Notes: a model not told the origin generated them from the letters alone. A stretch of 37,236 nt of DNA from an uncultured Clostridia bacterium (GCA_947585965.1 CANPXK010000018.1:1-37236); one strand, 5' to 3'. Positions 17,441 through 25,960 are shown, counted from the stretch's first letter. Program-made: numbers and translations.

Positions 17441-19819
17441 TTAAACTATCTTCTGATATTCACTATAAAAGTTTTCTGCATAACGGACACTGTCCATTGC
17501 ATCGGCTCCGTAAAAGTCAGCACCTATCATATCGGCGTATTCCTGATTAAGCACGGCTCCTCCGACCATTACCTTTATGCTCCTGTCTGTTTCATTGAGC
17601 AGCTTTATTGTTTCCGCCATAGATGGAACTGTTGTCGTCATAAGCGCACTCAATCCGACAAGCTTACAATCATGCTCCACAGCACAATCCCTTATGACTT
17701 CGGGCGGTACATCTCTGCCGAGGTCATATACAGTAAAGCCGTAGCTCTCCATAAGCACCTTTACTATATTTTTTCCTATATCGTGTATATCACCTTTAAC
17801 GGTTGCAAGAACTATCGCCTTGCTTTTATCGGATTGCTCGGACGGGATTTTTTTCTTGACCGAATCAAAAGCCGCCGTTGCCGCATCCGCACTCATAAGA
17901 AGCTGAGGAAGATAAGCTTTTTTCTGTTCAAATGCCGTTCCTATTTCATTAAGTGCCGGAATTATATGATTATTTATAATATCAAGCGGCTCGGTATCTT
18001 TCAGAAGATTTTCCGTCTGAATTACCGCACTGTCCTTAAGCCCTCTGACGATGCTTGAATGAAGTGTTTCCTCCGATTTTGTCTCCGTATGCTTTTGTGT
18101 ATTTCCCTTATCGGCGGATGCATATTCAATATAATCAACACAACCGATGTCAAGCATATTAAGGGCGCGGTATGCGTGATATACGTTCATCATATCGGGA
18201 GAAAAGGGATTCATTATAGCACAGTTAAGACCACATTGCAGAGCATTGGAGTAAAAGGTTGAGGTAATGATATTCCTTTGCGGCAGACCGAAAGAAATAT
18301 TGGAAATACCTAAACTTGTTTTTACACCGAGCGCCCGTATCAGCTTTATTGATTCAAGTGTGACCACAGCACTTTCGGGGTTTGATGATATTGTAAGTGC
18401 AAGAGGGTCAACGATTATGTCCTTTTTATCTATACCGTATTCACTTGCACGTTCAATTATCTTTTTCGCAATATCGGCTCTTCCCCGTGCTGTATCGGGT
18501 ATTCCCTTTTCGTCAATGGTAAGTGCTATAACAGCACCTCCGTATTTTTGTATTGACGGAAATACATGGCTCATGCTCTCCTCTGTACCGTTTACGGAAT
18601 TTACAAGAGGCTTACCGTTATAGATTCTCATTGCCTTTTCGAGTGTGTCAAAATTCGTTGAATCTATCTGAAGCGGCACATCCGTTACGGCTTGCAGCGA
18701 GGAAACACATTCCAGCATCATTTTTGTTTCGTCAATTTCGGGCAGACCTACATTTACATCAAGAATATGCGCCCCTGCATCCGTCTGCTTTATGCCCTCA
18801 TTCAAAATATAATTAAGATTTCCGCTGCGGAGTGCCTCTTTAAGCTTTGGCTTGCCTGTGGGGTTTATGCGTTCACCTATAAGAATCGGCTCCTCATCGA
18901 CAAAAACAGCATGGGTATAAGATGACACACAGGTATAATCTTTTTTATGGGGCACTTTATACGGAAGTGCTTTTGTTTTTTCTATTGTTTTTTTTATGAA
19001 ATCGGGGGTTGTTCCGCAACAGCCCCCGAGAATTATTCCTCCGCCCTGTGCAATCTTTACCATATAATCCGAAAATTCATCCGCTCCGATATTGTATACG
19101 GTTTTCCCGTCATGTACCTCGGGAAGTCCGGCATTAGGATTAACTATAACAGGAAGTGAGGAATATTTTTCAAACTCCCCGATTATCTTAAGCATTATAT
19201 CCGGACCGAGAGAGCAATTCATTCCGAGGGCATCGACTCCGAGTCCCTCAAGCATTGCAATCATTGCCGCCGGGTTTGCCCCTGTCATAAGCTTACCGCT
19301 TTCATCATATACATTGGTTACGAATATCGGCAAATCACAGTTTTCCTTTGCCGCTGTTACAGCCGCCTTTGTTTCGTAGCTGTCATTCATTGTTTCTATA
19401 AGTATAAGGTCAACACCGCACTGTGAGGCAATTCTTATATTATCTGCAAAGACCGATACGGCTTCTTCAAATTTCATCTGTCCCAAAGGTTCAAGAAGTT
19501 GTCCTGTAGGTCCCATATCGAAGGCTACATATGCATCTTTCCTGCCCTCTGCTGCTGTTCTTGCACATTTTATTCCTGCCCTGATAAGCTCGGCGTAATT
19601 ATCAAATTTATCACGGTTAAGACCAAAGGTATTTGTTTTGACAATGTTTGCTCCCGCATCAAAATACCTGTTATGCAGTGAAATAATTTTTTCCGGGTCG
19701 GTAATATTCCAAAGTTCGGGCGACTGACCGGCAGGAAGTCCCATTTCCTGAAGAACAGTCCCTGTCCCGCCGTCAAAATATATTCTTCTTTCTTTCATTA
19801 ATTCAAGTATGCTTTTCAT
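17441..19819 (-). CDS. metH: Cobalamin-dependent methionine synthase, lacking the activation domain
   Basis: 792 residues against about 1230 for E. coli MetH. It transfers a methyl group from methyltetrahydrofolate via cobalamin to homocysteine. Order: homocysteine domain with zinc ligands C202, C267, C268 (GGCCGTT); folate (pterin-binding) domain from about residue 305; cobalamin cap and Rossmann domain with DIHDIG at 677-682, H679 being the expected cobalt ligand. The C-terminal SAM-binding reactivation domain is missing and is instead encoded by the upstream gene, which overlaps the metH start by 17 bp. A GGGGAT site precedes the ATG. No cobalamin or SAM riboswitch was recognised upstream. 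Confidence 0.95.
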   Translation of the reverse strand: MKSILELMKERRIYFDGGTGTVLQEMGLPAGQSPELWNITDPEKIISLHNRYFDAGANIVKTNTFGLNRDKFDNYAELIRAGIKCARTAAEGRKDAYVAFDMGPTGQLLEPLGQMKFEEAVSVFADNIRIASQCGVDLILIETMNDSYETKAAVTAAKENCDLPIFVTNVYDESGKLMTGANPAAMIAMLEGLGVDALGMNCSLGPDIMLKIIGEFEKYSSLPVIVNPNAGLPEVHDGKTVYNIGADEFSDYMVKIAQGGGIILGGCCGTTPDFIKKTIEKTKALPYKVPHKKDYTCVSSYTHAVFVDEEPILIGERINPTGKPKLKEALRSGNLNYILNEGIKQTDAGAHILDVNVGLPEIDETKMMLECVSSLQAVTDVPLQIDSTNFDTLEKAMRIYNGKPLVNSVNGTEESMSHVFPSIQKYGGAVIALTIDEKGIPDTARGRADIAKKIIERASEYGIDKKDIIVDPLALTISSNPESAVVTLESIKLIRALGVKTSLGISNISFGLPQRNIITSTFYSNALQCGLNCAIMNPFSPDMMNVYHAYRALNMLDIGCVDYIEYASADKGNTQKHTETKSEETLHSSIVRGLKDSAVIQTENLLKDTEPLDIINNHIIPALNEIGTAFEQKKAYLPQLLMSADAATAAFDSVKKKIPSEQSDKSKAIVLATVKGDIHDIGKNIVKVLMESYGFTVYDLGRDVPPEVIRDCAVEHDCKLVGLSALMTTTVPSMAETIKLLNETDRSIKVMVGGAVLNQEYADMIGADFYGADAMDSVRYAENFYSEYQKIV

Positions 19820-20408
19820 TTTTTATCCCCATTATTGCAGTTATAGATTTCATCGGCGTCATCAGATATGACGGACTAAGGCTTATTCCCAAAAGTGACT
19901 GTGCATTCAGCCTTTCAAGCAACGGTTTCTGAAATGTGAGAGAAAGATCACCGTATCCGGGGCTGAACCGAACGGCACAGTCAAGTCCGTTCTTCATAAT
20001 TCCGGACGCATAATCGCAAAAGGAGTCAATTGCCGCAGAAGCTATAGCATCGGTTATAAAGTGTTCAGCCTGCGAGGTTATTTTAAGCTTTGCAAGTTCT
20101 CTGTCAACAGCCATCCCGGCTGTCAGAGCCATAACAAAGGCTTCATTACAGCCGGATAGGTTTTTATAAAGGTTTTTGCTGTCTATACGCATAAAACCGA
20201 AATCGCATATATTTTCCCTGCTCATATCGACAGGGGCGCGGATATATGCACATTTATAGCTTATTATTTTCATTAGTGAATTTTTACAGGATTCAATAGT
20301 ATTATTTGTATATCCACGTTTTACATTCAATCGTTGAGCAAGCTCATTTTTATTTATTTCAACATCTTCTGTCCGTGCCGTTATCATAAAAACATCACTA
20401 TTTTTCAA
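19803..20408 (-). CDS. Separate methionine synthase activation (SAM-binding) protein
   Basis: About 201 residues. The C-terminal part has RFSPGYG (about 147-153), the RxxPGYG SAM-binding motif of the MetH reactivation domain, followed by the family ending SYLMTPMKSITAIMG. It probably delivers the SAM methyl group that rescues oxidised cob(II)alamin on the split MetH, as for the Thermotoga maritima TM0268/TM0269 pair. The start is uncertain. A TTG at 20408 has GAGGTG six bases upstream and is preferred; the first good ATG is at 20387 without a ribosome site, and an ATG at 20477 gives an unlikely N terminus crossing the promoter. It overlaps metH, so stoichiometric expression is expected. Confidence 0.85.
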   Translation of the reverse strand: MKNSDVFMITARTEDVEINKNELAQRLNVKRGYTNNTIESCKNSLMKIISYKCAYIRAPVDMSRENICDFGFMRIDSKNLYKNLSGCNEAFVMALTAGMAVDRELAKLKITSQAEHFITDAIASAAIDSFCDYASGIMKNGLDCAVRFSPGYGDLSLTFQKPLLERLNAQSLLGISLSPSYLMTPMKSITAIMGIKNEKHT

Positions 20409-20429
20409 TCTCCCCACCTCACCACAACA

Positions 20430-20462
20430 CCAATAATACCACATTCCAATAATACCATATTC
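20430..20462 (-). repeat. Tandem copies of GGTATTATTGG in the metH operon leader/promoter
   Basis: On the - strand GGTATTATTGG occurs twice, 17 bp apart. The first copy includes the predicted -10 box. It could be an operator or a chance duplication of the -10 region. Confidence 0.45.
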
Positions 20463-20477
20463 CCCCAAAAATTTCAA
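20449..20477 (-). promoter_or_regulatory. Sigma-A promoter of the activation protein-metH operon
   Basis: TTGAAA (20477-20472), a 17-nt spacer and TATTAT (20454-20449) on the - strand. The repeat array begins at the very next base (20478), so the -35 box directly abuts it. Confidence 0.6.
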
Positions 20478-20587
20478 GCGGCGGCGGGGGAACCCCCACG
20501 GGCAATTCGCGGCGGCGTGCCGCCGCTGTCATGTTCGCGTTTTCGCTCACTGCGTTCGCTTTGATTGTTATGACGGGCAGTTTGTTT
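20478..20587. repeat. Repeat module A, copy 1
   Basis: GC-rich palindrome (GGGGGAACCCCC), GGGCAATTCGCGG, then TTTCGCTCACTGCGTTCGC and TTGTTATGACGGG. Compared with copy 2 it carries a 28-bp insertion (20513-20540) that contains the end hairpin of module B in inverted orientation. Confidence 0.75.
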
Positions 20588-20767
20588 CCGCGATAGGTAG
20601 TTTGCCTGACGGAATGCGGCAGAAAGTGTCGTGAAAGCCTCTTGCGAGGCTTTCCGCATCTACAAATGACATACTCATCTGTTGTTCATCGGGTAAATTA
20701 ACGGTCGAGTCAAAGAATAGTTGACCTGAGTAAATTAGTTACGGATTGACAGCGGCGGCACGCCGCT
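20588..20767. repeat. Repeat module B, copy 1 (180 bp)
   Basis: Starts CCGCGATAGGTAGTTTGCCT. Central hairpin GAAAGCCTC-TTGC-GAGGCTTTC (20633-20654). End hairpin AGCGGCG-GCA-CGCCGCT. Confidence 0.85.
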
Positions 20768-20947
20768 CCGCGATAGGTAGTTTGCCTGTCGGTGTGCGTA
20801 AGAGAGTGTCGTGAAAGCCTCTTGCGAGGCTTTCCGTATCTACAAATGACAAACTTATCACTTATTCATCAAGTAAATTAATGGTCGAGATATAGATTAA
20901 TTTGCCTGAGTAAATTAATTACGGATTGACAGTGCCGGCACGGCACC
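20768..20947. repeat. Repeat module B, copy 2 (180 bp)
   Basis: Begins exactly where copy 1 ends. Same central hairpin (20813-20834). The end hairpin is GTGCCG-GCA-CGGCAC, two base pairs different from copy 1 with pairing kept. Confidence 0.85.
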
Positions 20948-20994
20948 GGATTGACAGTGCCGGCACGGCACCGGATTGACAGCGGCGGCACGCC
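20923..20994. repeat. Tandem 25-bp end modules
   Basis: A 25-bp unit starting GGATTGACAGTGCCGGCAC is present twice without change (20923-20947, 20948-20972). A third copy (from 20973) has the AGCGGCGGCACGCC version. The end module has multiplied separately from the rest of the unit. Confidence 0.85.
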
Positions 20995-21070
20995 GGCGGG
21001 GAGCCCCCGCGGGCAATTCGCGGTTTCGCTCACTGCGTTCGCTTTGATTGTTATGACGGGTAGTTTGTTT
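20995..21070. repeat. Repeat module A, copy 2
   Basis: Same order as copy 1 (GCGGGGAGCCCCCGC palindrome, GGGCAATTCGCGG, TTTCGCTCACTGCGTTCGC) without the 28-bp insertion. Confidence 0.75.
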
Positions 21071-21250
21071 CCGCGATAATTAGTTTGCCTGTCGGTGGGC
21101 GTAAGAGAGTGTCGAGAGCGGCTCTGCAAGCCGCTCCGCAAACAGAAATGACATACTCACCTTTTGTTCATCGAGTAAATTTGTGGTCGAGCCAAAGACT
21201 TATTTATCTGAATAAATTAGTTACGAACTGACAGCGGCGGCACGCCGCCG
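21071..21250. repeat. Repeat module B, copy 3 (180 bp)
   Basis: Starts CCGCGATAATTAGTTTGCCT. The central hairpin is GAGCGGCT-CTGCA-AGCCGCTC (21116-21136): most stem bases differ from copies 1 and 2, yet both arms changed together. Confidence 0.85.
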
Positions 21251-21361
21251 TATCTACAAATGACAAACTCATCACTTGTTCATCGGGTAAATTAGCGGTC
21301 GAGCCATAGAATAGTTGATCTGAGTAAATTAGTTACGAACTGACATCGGCGGCACGCCGCT
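21249..21361. repeat. Repeat module B, copy 4, 5'-truncated
   Basis: 113 bp matching the last part of module B from GTATCTACAAATGACAAAC to the end hairpin. It runs into the ABC exporter gene and supplies its last ten codons and stop. Confidence 0.8.
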
Positions 21362-23161
21362 GTTATATAGGTCGGAGTAGAAACCGCCTTTTTCGATAAG
21401 CTGATTGTGTGTGCCGCTTTCTATGACATCTCCGTCCTTGAGTACAAGTATAAGGTCGGCATTTTTTATTGTGGAAAGCCTGTGTGCAATTACAAAGGAT
21501 GTTCGTCCTTGTGTGAGCTTTGACATTGCCCGCTGTACTAATAATTCGGTTTTGGTATCAACAGAGCTTGTCGCTTCGTCAAGTATGAGCATCGGTGAAT
21601 TTTCAATCATGGCTCTTGCTATCGTTACAAGCTGCCGCTGCCCCGCAGATAAATTCGTCTGTCCGTCAAGCACCGTGTCATATCCGTTGGGTAACGCTCT
21701 GACAAAATGGGTAAGCCCGACAGCAGCACATACTTCGTCAAGTCGGCTGTCGGTTATACCTGTTTTTGAATACACTATGTTCTCTCTGAGAGTTCCCTCA
21801 AAAATCCATGTGTCCTGCAAAACCATACAAAACTGTTCCCTGACATTTTCACGTCTTAGAGATGACGTCGGTATACCGTCAATGAGTATCTCGCCACTGT
21901 CAACCTCATAAAATCTCATAAGAAGGTTTACAATGGTAGTTTTTCCCGCACCTGTGGGTCCAACAATGGCAATCGTCTGCCCCGCCCTTGCCTTTGCGGA
22001 AAAATTATGAATTATAGTCTTGTCGGGGTTATAGCCGAAGCTGACATTTCTGAATTCTACATCACCACGGATATTTTTCAATTCTGCGGTTTTTCCGCTT
22101 TCGTCCGAAAGCTCCTCTTCATCCAGAAATTCAAATACACGCTCACTTGCCGCAAGTGCTGACTGAAGGCTTGTGAAAACCTGTGCAAGCTGTGACAAAG
22201 GCTGCGTAAACAGTCTTATATATATCATAAATGATACTATAACACCGAATGAAATGCTTCCGTTTGCAGCAAGAACCGCACCCAGTACACAGACAACAAC
22301 ATAACCGAAATTACCGATAAATCCCATGAGCGGCATCATAAGTCCCGAAAAAAACTGGGATTTCCATGCACTTTCATAGAGTTTATTATTAATGTTGTCA
22401 AAAACCTCTTCAACCTCGTCCTCAGCATTATATGCGCGTACAACCTGATGTCCGGAATAGGTTTCCTCTATATGTCCGTTTATGTCACCGAGATTTTTCT
22501 GTTGTGCAATAAAGTATTTCTGTGAATGTGCCATTATCACCATCATAAAAACAAATCCGATAATTGAAGCCGCTATGGCAGCACCCGCCATTAGTGCATT
22601 TGTGACAAACATCATGATTAATGCTCCCACAAGCAGCGTTATGGAGGAAATAAGGGAGCCTATGCTGTTATTGAGCATCTGACCTATCGTATCAACATCG
22701 TTTGTAACACGGGACAGAACATCTCCGTATGCCGTACTGTCAAAATATCTCAGGGGCATACGGTTTATCTTTTCGGAGATATCCGTCCTCAGAGATTTTG
22801 AAGTACGCTGTGTTACGGTTGTAAGTATAAATCCCTGAACGTAATTGAATACCCATGAAAGAGCATATAATATTGTAAGAAAAATACAGATATTCAGGAC
22901 GGAATCTATATCTATTCCTTTTATGAATCCCTCTGTAATAAGATTTGTTATATCGGATAATTTGTTCGGACCTATTACGCTGAATACCGCACCTGCACAG
23001 CCGAGAAGCAAGGCAATTACTATGGCGGGAATATATGACCTTATATAATTCAAAAGTTTTCCCAGTATCTTTTTTGAATCCTTAGGCTTTTCGGCAGGCA
23101 TACCCCTTCTATGGGGACCTCTGCGTCGGGGCGGTTGAAATTTATATTCTTTTTCAGGCAT
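21329..23161 (-). CDS. ABC exporter subunit, consensus ATPase site (heterodimer partner 2)
   Basis: 610 residues: a basic N terminus (PPRRRGPHRRG), six membrane helices (about 40-330) and an ATPase domain. Walker A is GPTGAGKTT, Walker B LILDEATSSVD has the catalytic Glu, and the switch His is present (AHRLSTI). The signature is LSAGQ rather than LSGGQ. Together with the upstream gene this fits a heterodimeric exporter of the BmrCD/TM287-288 type; the substrate is unknown (drug, lipid or peptide). The start overlaps the upstream stop by 8 bp, behind a GGAGGAGGAG site. The last ten residues, SGVPPMSVRN, and the stop come from the repeat array, so the native C terminus has been replaced. Confidence 0.92.
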   Translation of the reverse strand: MPEKEYKFQPPRRRGPHRRGMPAEKPKDSKKILGKLLNYIRSYIPAIVIALLLGCAGAVFSVIGPNKLSDITNLITEGFIKGIDIDSVLNICIFLTILYALSWVFNYVQGFILTTVTQRTSKSLRTDISEKINRMPLRYFDSTAYGDVLSRVTNDVDTIGQMLNNSIGSLISSITLLVGALIMMFVTNALMAGAAIAASIIGFVFMMVIMAHSQKYFIAQQKNLGDINGHIEETYSGHQVVRAYNAEDEVEEVFDNINNKLYESAWKSQFFSGLMMPLMGFIGNFGYVVVCVLGAVLAANGSISFGVIVSFMIYIRLFTQPLSQLAQVFTSLQSALAASERVFEFLDEEELSDESGKTAELKNIRGDVEFRNVSFGYNPDKTIIHNFSAKARAGQTIAIVGPTGAGKTTIVNLLMRFYEVDSGEILIDGIPTSSLRRENVREQFCMVLQDTWIFEGTLRENIVYSKTGITDSRLDEVCAAVGLTHFVRALPNGYDTVLDGQTNLSAGQRQLVTIARAMIENSPMLILDEATSSVDTKTELLVQRAMSKLTQGRTSFVIAHRLSTIKNADLILVLKDGDVIESGTHNQLIEKGGFYSDLYNSGVPPMSVRN

Positions 23162-24914
23162 TTAACAACTCCTCCTCCGAAAGCTGTGAACGGGCAATTT
23201 CCATGTATGTTTCACACGTTTTCATTAGCTCGTCATGTGTTCCTATGCCGACAGCCTCGCCATTGTCAAGCACTATTATCCTATCGGCATTTCTTATCGT
23301 ACCTATTCTTTGTGCAACTATTATTTTTGTGGAATCGGACAGCCTTTCATTAAGCTTCTGTCTTAATATTCTGTCCGTTTTATAATCAAGTGCAGAAAAC
23401 GAATCATCAAAAATATATATTTCGGGTCTGCGGTATATTGCTCTTGCAATTGATAATCTTTGCTTCTGACCTCCGGATATGTTCATTCCTCCCTGTGCTA
23501 TATGAGAATCATAGCCTTCTGTCATTTTATCTATAAATTCACTCGCCTGAGCAATTTCTGCCGCATCGGACACAGACAAAGCTTTATCAACGTTTTTCTT
23601 GCTCCCGTATGTTATATTACTCTGTACGGTGCCCGAAAACATAACAGCCTTCTGTGAAATATATCCGAGCTTTTCCCTGAGCGCTTTTTGCGTATAATCT
23701 CTTACATTTATTCCGTCAACAAATATATCGCCATCGCTCACATCATAGAACCTCGGAATAAGATTTATCAGGGTACTTTTCCCGCTTCCTGTTGAGCCGA
23801 TAATAGCCACGGTTTCACCTTTATGGGCAGTAAAGCTGATGTTTTTAAGAACATAATCTCCGGCATCGGGATATTTGAAGGATACATTACGGAATTCTAT
23901 TTCTCCTCTTAATTCCGTATTGTCATTTGTGTTTTCCCCGTCCTTTATTGATATTTCCGTATCAATAATCTCATTGACCCTACGTACGGATACCATTACA
24001 CGAGGAAGCATCACAAACATCATTGTAAGCATCATAAATGCCATTATTACCTGAATTGCATATGCGGAAAATACAACCATATCAGAAAAAATTGTGAGTC
24101 TGTTAAATATATTGGCGGCATTGATAAGATACGCTCCTATCCAGTATATGGCAAGGCTTATCCCGGAAATAATCAGAGTCATTGTAGGCATAAGCAGACA
24201 CATAACACGGTTTGCAAATAAATTTACCCTTGTAAGCTCATCATTTGCCCTGTCAAACTTCTCCTCTTGAAATTTTTCAGCGTTATAAGCACGGACAACT
24301 CTTATTCCTGTGAGATTTTCCCTTGTTACACGGTTAAGATTATCGGTGAGCGTCTGTATAATCTTAAATTTAGGAAGTACGACTATAACGGCAATCATAA
24401 GCATTACCACTATTACCAGAACAGCTCCGCCCGTTGCAACCGACCACTGCCATTCCTTGCCCATTATTTTGAGAATTGCCCATACAAGAAGTATTGGTGC
24501 CTTTATGAGTGCCTGGAGTCCTATTGCTACAAGCATTTGTATTTGTGTAATATCATTTGTTGTACGTGTAATAAGACTTGCCGTGGAAAAACGGCTCATT
24601 TCCTCATTATTGAATTTCATTACCTTTTTGAATACCCTGTCACGCACGGAAAGTGCAAGACCCGCCGCAACCTTTGATGCGAAAAATCCCGTAATCATCG
24701 CACCTATCATACTTCCCACCGCACATACAAGCATATACGCTCCGTTTTTCAGGATATCGTTTATATCGGAGCCGGGGGTCTGTACAAGTCTTGTTATTTC
24801 CGACATATAATCAGGCATTTTTAAATCAAGCCATACCTGAGCTACTACAAATATCAGAGAAAAGAATATATAGACTACTTCCCTTTTTCTTAATAACTTT
24901 AAAAGCTTAAACAT
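23154..24914 (-). CDS. ABC exporter subunit, degenerate ATPase site (heterodimer partner 1)
   Basis: 586 residues from ATG 24914 (MFKLLKLLRKRE), with AAGGGG upstream; a 13-residue longer frame has no support. Six membrane helices are followed by an ATPase domain with Walker A GSTGSGKST (373-381) and signature ISGGQ. Walker B is IFDDSFSALD, so the catalytic Glu is Asp (D504), and the switch His is Gln (AQRIGTI, about 534). This is the usual pattern of the degenerate-site half of a heterodimeric exporter, complementary to the partner's altered signature. Confidence 0.92.
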   Translation of the reverse strand: MFKLLKLLRKREVVYIFFSLIFVVAQVWLDLKMPDYMSEITRLVQTPGSDINDILKNGAYMLVCAVGSMIGAMITGFFASKVAAGLALSVRDRVFKKVMKFNNEEMSRFSTASLITRTTNDITQIQMLVAIGLQALIKAPILLVWAILKIMGKEWQWSVATGGAVLVIVVMLMIAVIVVLPKFKIIQTLTDNLNRVTRENLTGIRVVRAYNAEKFQEEKFDRANDELTRVNLFANRVMCLLMPTMTLIISGISLAIYWIGAYLINAANIFNRLTIFSDMVVFSAYAIQVIMAFMMLTMMFVMLPRVMVSVRRVNEIIDTEISIKDGENTNDNTELRGEIEFRNVSFKYPDAGDYVLKNISFTAHKGETVAIIGSTGSGKSTLINLIPRFYDVSDGDIFVDGINVRDYTQKALREKLGYISQKAVMFSGTVQSNITYGSKKNVDKALSVSDAAEIAQASEFIDKMTEGYDSHIAQGGMNISGGQKQRLSIARAIYRRPEIYIFDDSFSALDYKTDRILRQKLNERLSDSTKIIVAQRIGTIRNADRIIVLDNGEAVGIGTHDELMKTCETYMEIARSQLSEEELLNA

Positions 24915-24935
24915 ATATTCCCCTTCATTCCTTTT

Positions 24936-24974
24936 TAAATATGATACCTCCATGCCCTATATGGCACGGAGGCA
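24936..24974 (-). terminator. Hairpin between the GTPase pair and the ABC genes
   Basis: On the - strand TGCCTCCGTGCC pairs with GGCATGGAGGTA (12 bp, two G-T wobbles), followed by TCATATTTAAAAA. The T tract is poor, so termination may be partial; it could also act as a processing barrier separating the two gene pairs. Confidence 0.5.
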
Positions 24975-24994
24975 CATTTTAATATATTGTATTT

Positions 24995-25945
24995 TCAGGA
25001 AAAATATACCGTTTCCTCATCCGGCTTTTTTGCGGATTTTACATCCTCCACATAGAATATGGGACCTGTCTGTCCGTTGAACATTCTGTCCTTTTCGGCT
25101 TTTACCTTTGCGGTCACAAGATACCAGCCCTTATTTTTCAGTGTGTCCGCCCTTTGCCACCTGCACATGAATCCGGCATACTGAATATCCTCGGCACAAC
25201 AGGCCATAACAAAACGCCCCCCGACAAAGCAGCCTTTCGGAAGCCTGGGGTTCCTCGCAACGAGTGCTTTGAAGCGAATGGTCTTTCCGTCATAATTTTC
25301 CGGTTTTTCCATAGCATCAAGATACAGCAAACCGAAATCATCATCCTTTACCTCAACAATCGGCGCATCCATATCGTATGGAAGGGGATCCTCTATTGTG
25401 TCGTTTTCAAACGTACCGTCCTTGTATTCATACACAATACCGGTGCGTCTGCTGACACCCCGCACAATCGAATGTAACGACATCTTATCGGTATTATTAT
25501 CACAGCGATTAAAGAAAACCACCTCGGCGGAATTAAGCTTATCATAAACAAGCTGACGCATATTATTGTTATAGCTTACAAAGCTTTCCGCATCCGCAAA
25601 CATCATTATCTGATATATCTGCCAGTTTCTCGGAAGTACGGCTGCAAGCTCCTGCAAAAGCCACATTCCGTTATATTCAATCATAACTCTTTCCGCTTTG
25701 CTGCTTTTCAGGCAGTCCTCAAGGAATTTCCTTGTGAGATTTTCCTTTCCTCCCGCAACGACAACGGTAACTCCGCTGCCGTTTTTATATTTTGAGGTAT
25801 CAAGTTCTTCCTCACCGTCCTCAAACAGGATACAGAGGGTTCTTTCGTTCTGCTGAAAACGCTCATCACAAAGTGTATCGTGTATAAATTTTGTCTTGCC
25901 GCCGTCAAGAAATCCCAAAAACAAATATACGGGTATTTCAGCCAT
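24995..25945 (-). CDS. G3E-type GTPase with C-terminal DUF1980-like domain
   Basis: 316 residues. The N-terminal part is a COG0523/CobW-like P-loop domain: Walker A GFLDGGKT (11-18) and a guanine motif NRCD (146-149). It lacks the CxCC metal motif seen in its neighbour. From about residue 205 to the end (KTIRFKALVARNPRLPKGCF, MACCAEDIQYAGFMCRW) it resembles the DUF1980/YcgQ C-terminal domain found next to YcgR permeases in zinc-regulated loci. The combination suggests metal handling, probably together with the preceding GTPase, 15 bp upstream. The expected permease gene is absent here. The domain match is from memory of motif style, not a search. Confidence 0.65.
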   Translation of the reverse strand: MAEIPVYLFLGFLDGGKTKFIHDTLCDERFQQNERTLCILFEDGEEELDTSKYKNGSGVTVVVAGGKENLTRKFLEDCLKSSKAERVMIEYNGMWLLQELAAVLPRNWQIYQIMMFADAESFVSYNNNMRQLVYDKLNSAEVVFFNRCDNNTDKMSLHSIVRGVSRRTGIVYEYKDGTFENDTIEDPLPYDMDAPIVEVKDDDFGLLYLDAMEKPENYDGKTIRFKALVARNPRLPKGCFVGGRFVMACCAEDIQYAGFMCRWQRADTLKNKGWYLVTAKVKAEKDRMFNGQTGPIFYVEDVKSAKKPDEETVYFS

Positions 25946-25960
25946 TTATTTCAACTCCGT

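Larger units (their letters stand above)
20478..21361. repeat. Mosaic repeat array of 180-bp structured units
   Basis: The 884 bp hold no credible gene. They consist of module A (20478-20587 and 20995-21070), 3.6 copies of a 180-bp module B, and extra copies of a 25-bp end module. The end modules are GC-rich and strongly palindromic, unlike the flanking genes. The array runs from the -35 box of the metH operon to inside the 3' end of the ABC exporter gene. It could be a mobile repeat family (REP/MITE-like) or a structured RNA element; nothing in it looks like a transposase. No other copy was noticed in the window. Confidence 0.85.

Noticed and set aside
20409..20478. Cobalamin or SAM riboswitch upstream of the metH operon
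   Set aside because: The leader is only about 35 nt from the predicted start and contains no B12-box or SAM-box-like sequence.
20474..20659. A 61-codon - strand ORF in the repeat array
   Set aside because: It lies entirely in module A/B repeats, crosses hairpins, and has no ribosome site; its Ser/Arg/Gly-rich translation follows from the repeat composition.
20878..21141. An 87-codon - strand ORF in the repeat array
   Set aside because: Same reason: it crosses the 25-bp palindromic modules and module A copy 2 and shows no protein-like conservation between repeat copies.
20478..21361. CRISPR array
   Set aside because: Repeats are 180 bp with whole-unit similarity; there are no short repeats with unique spacers and no cas genes.
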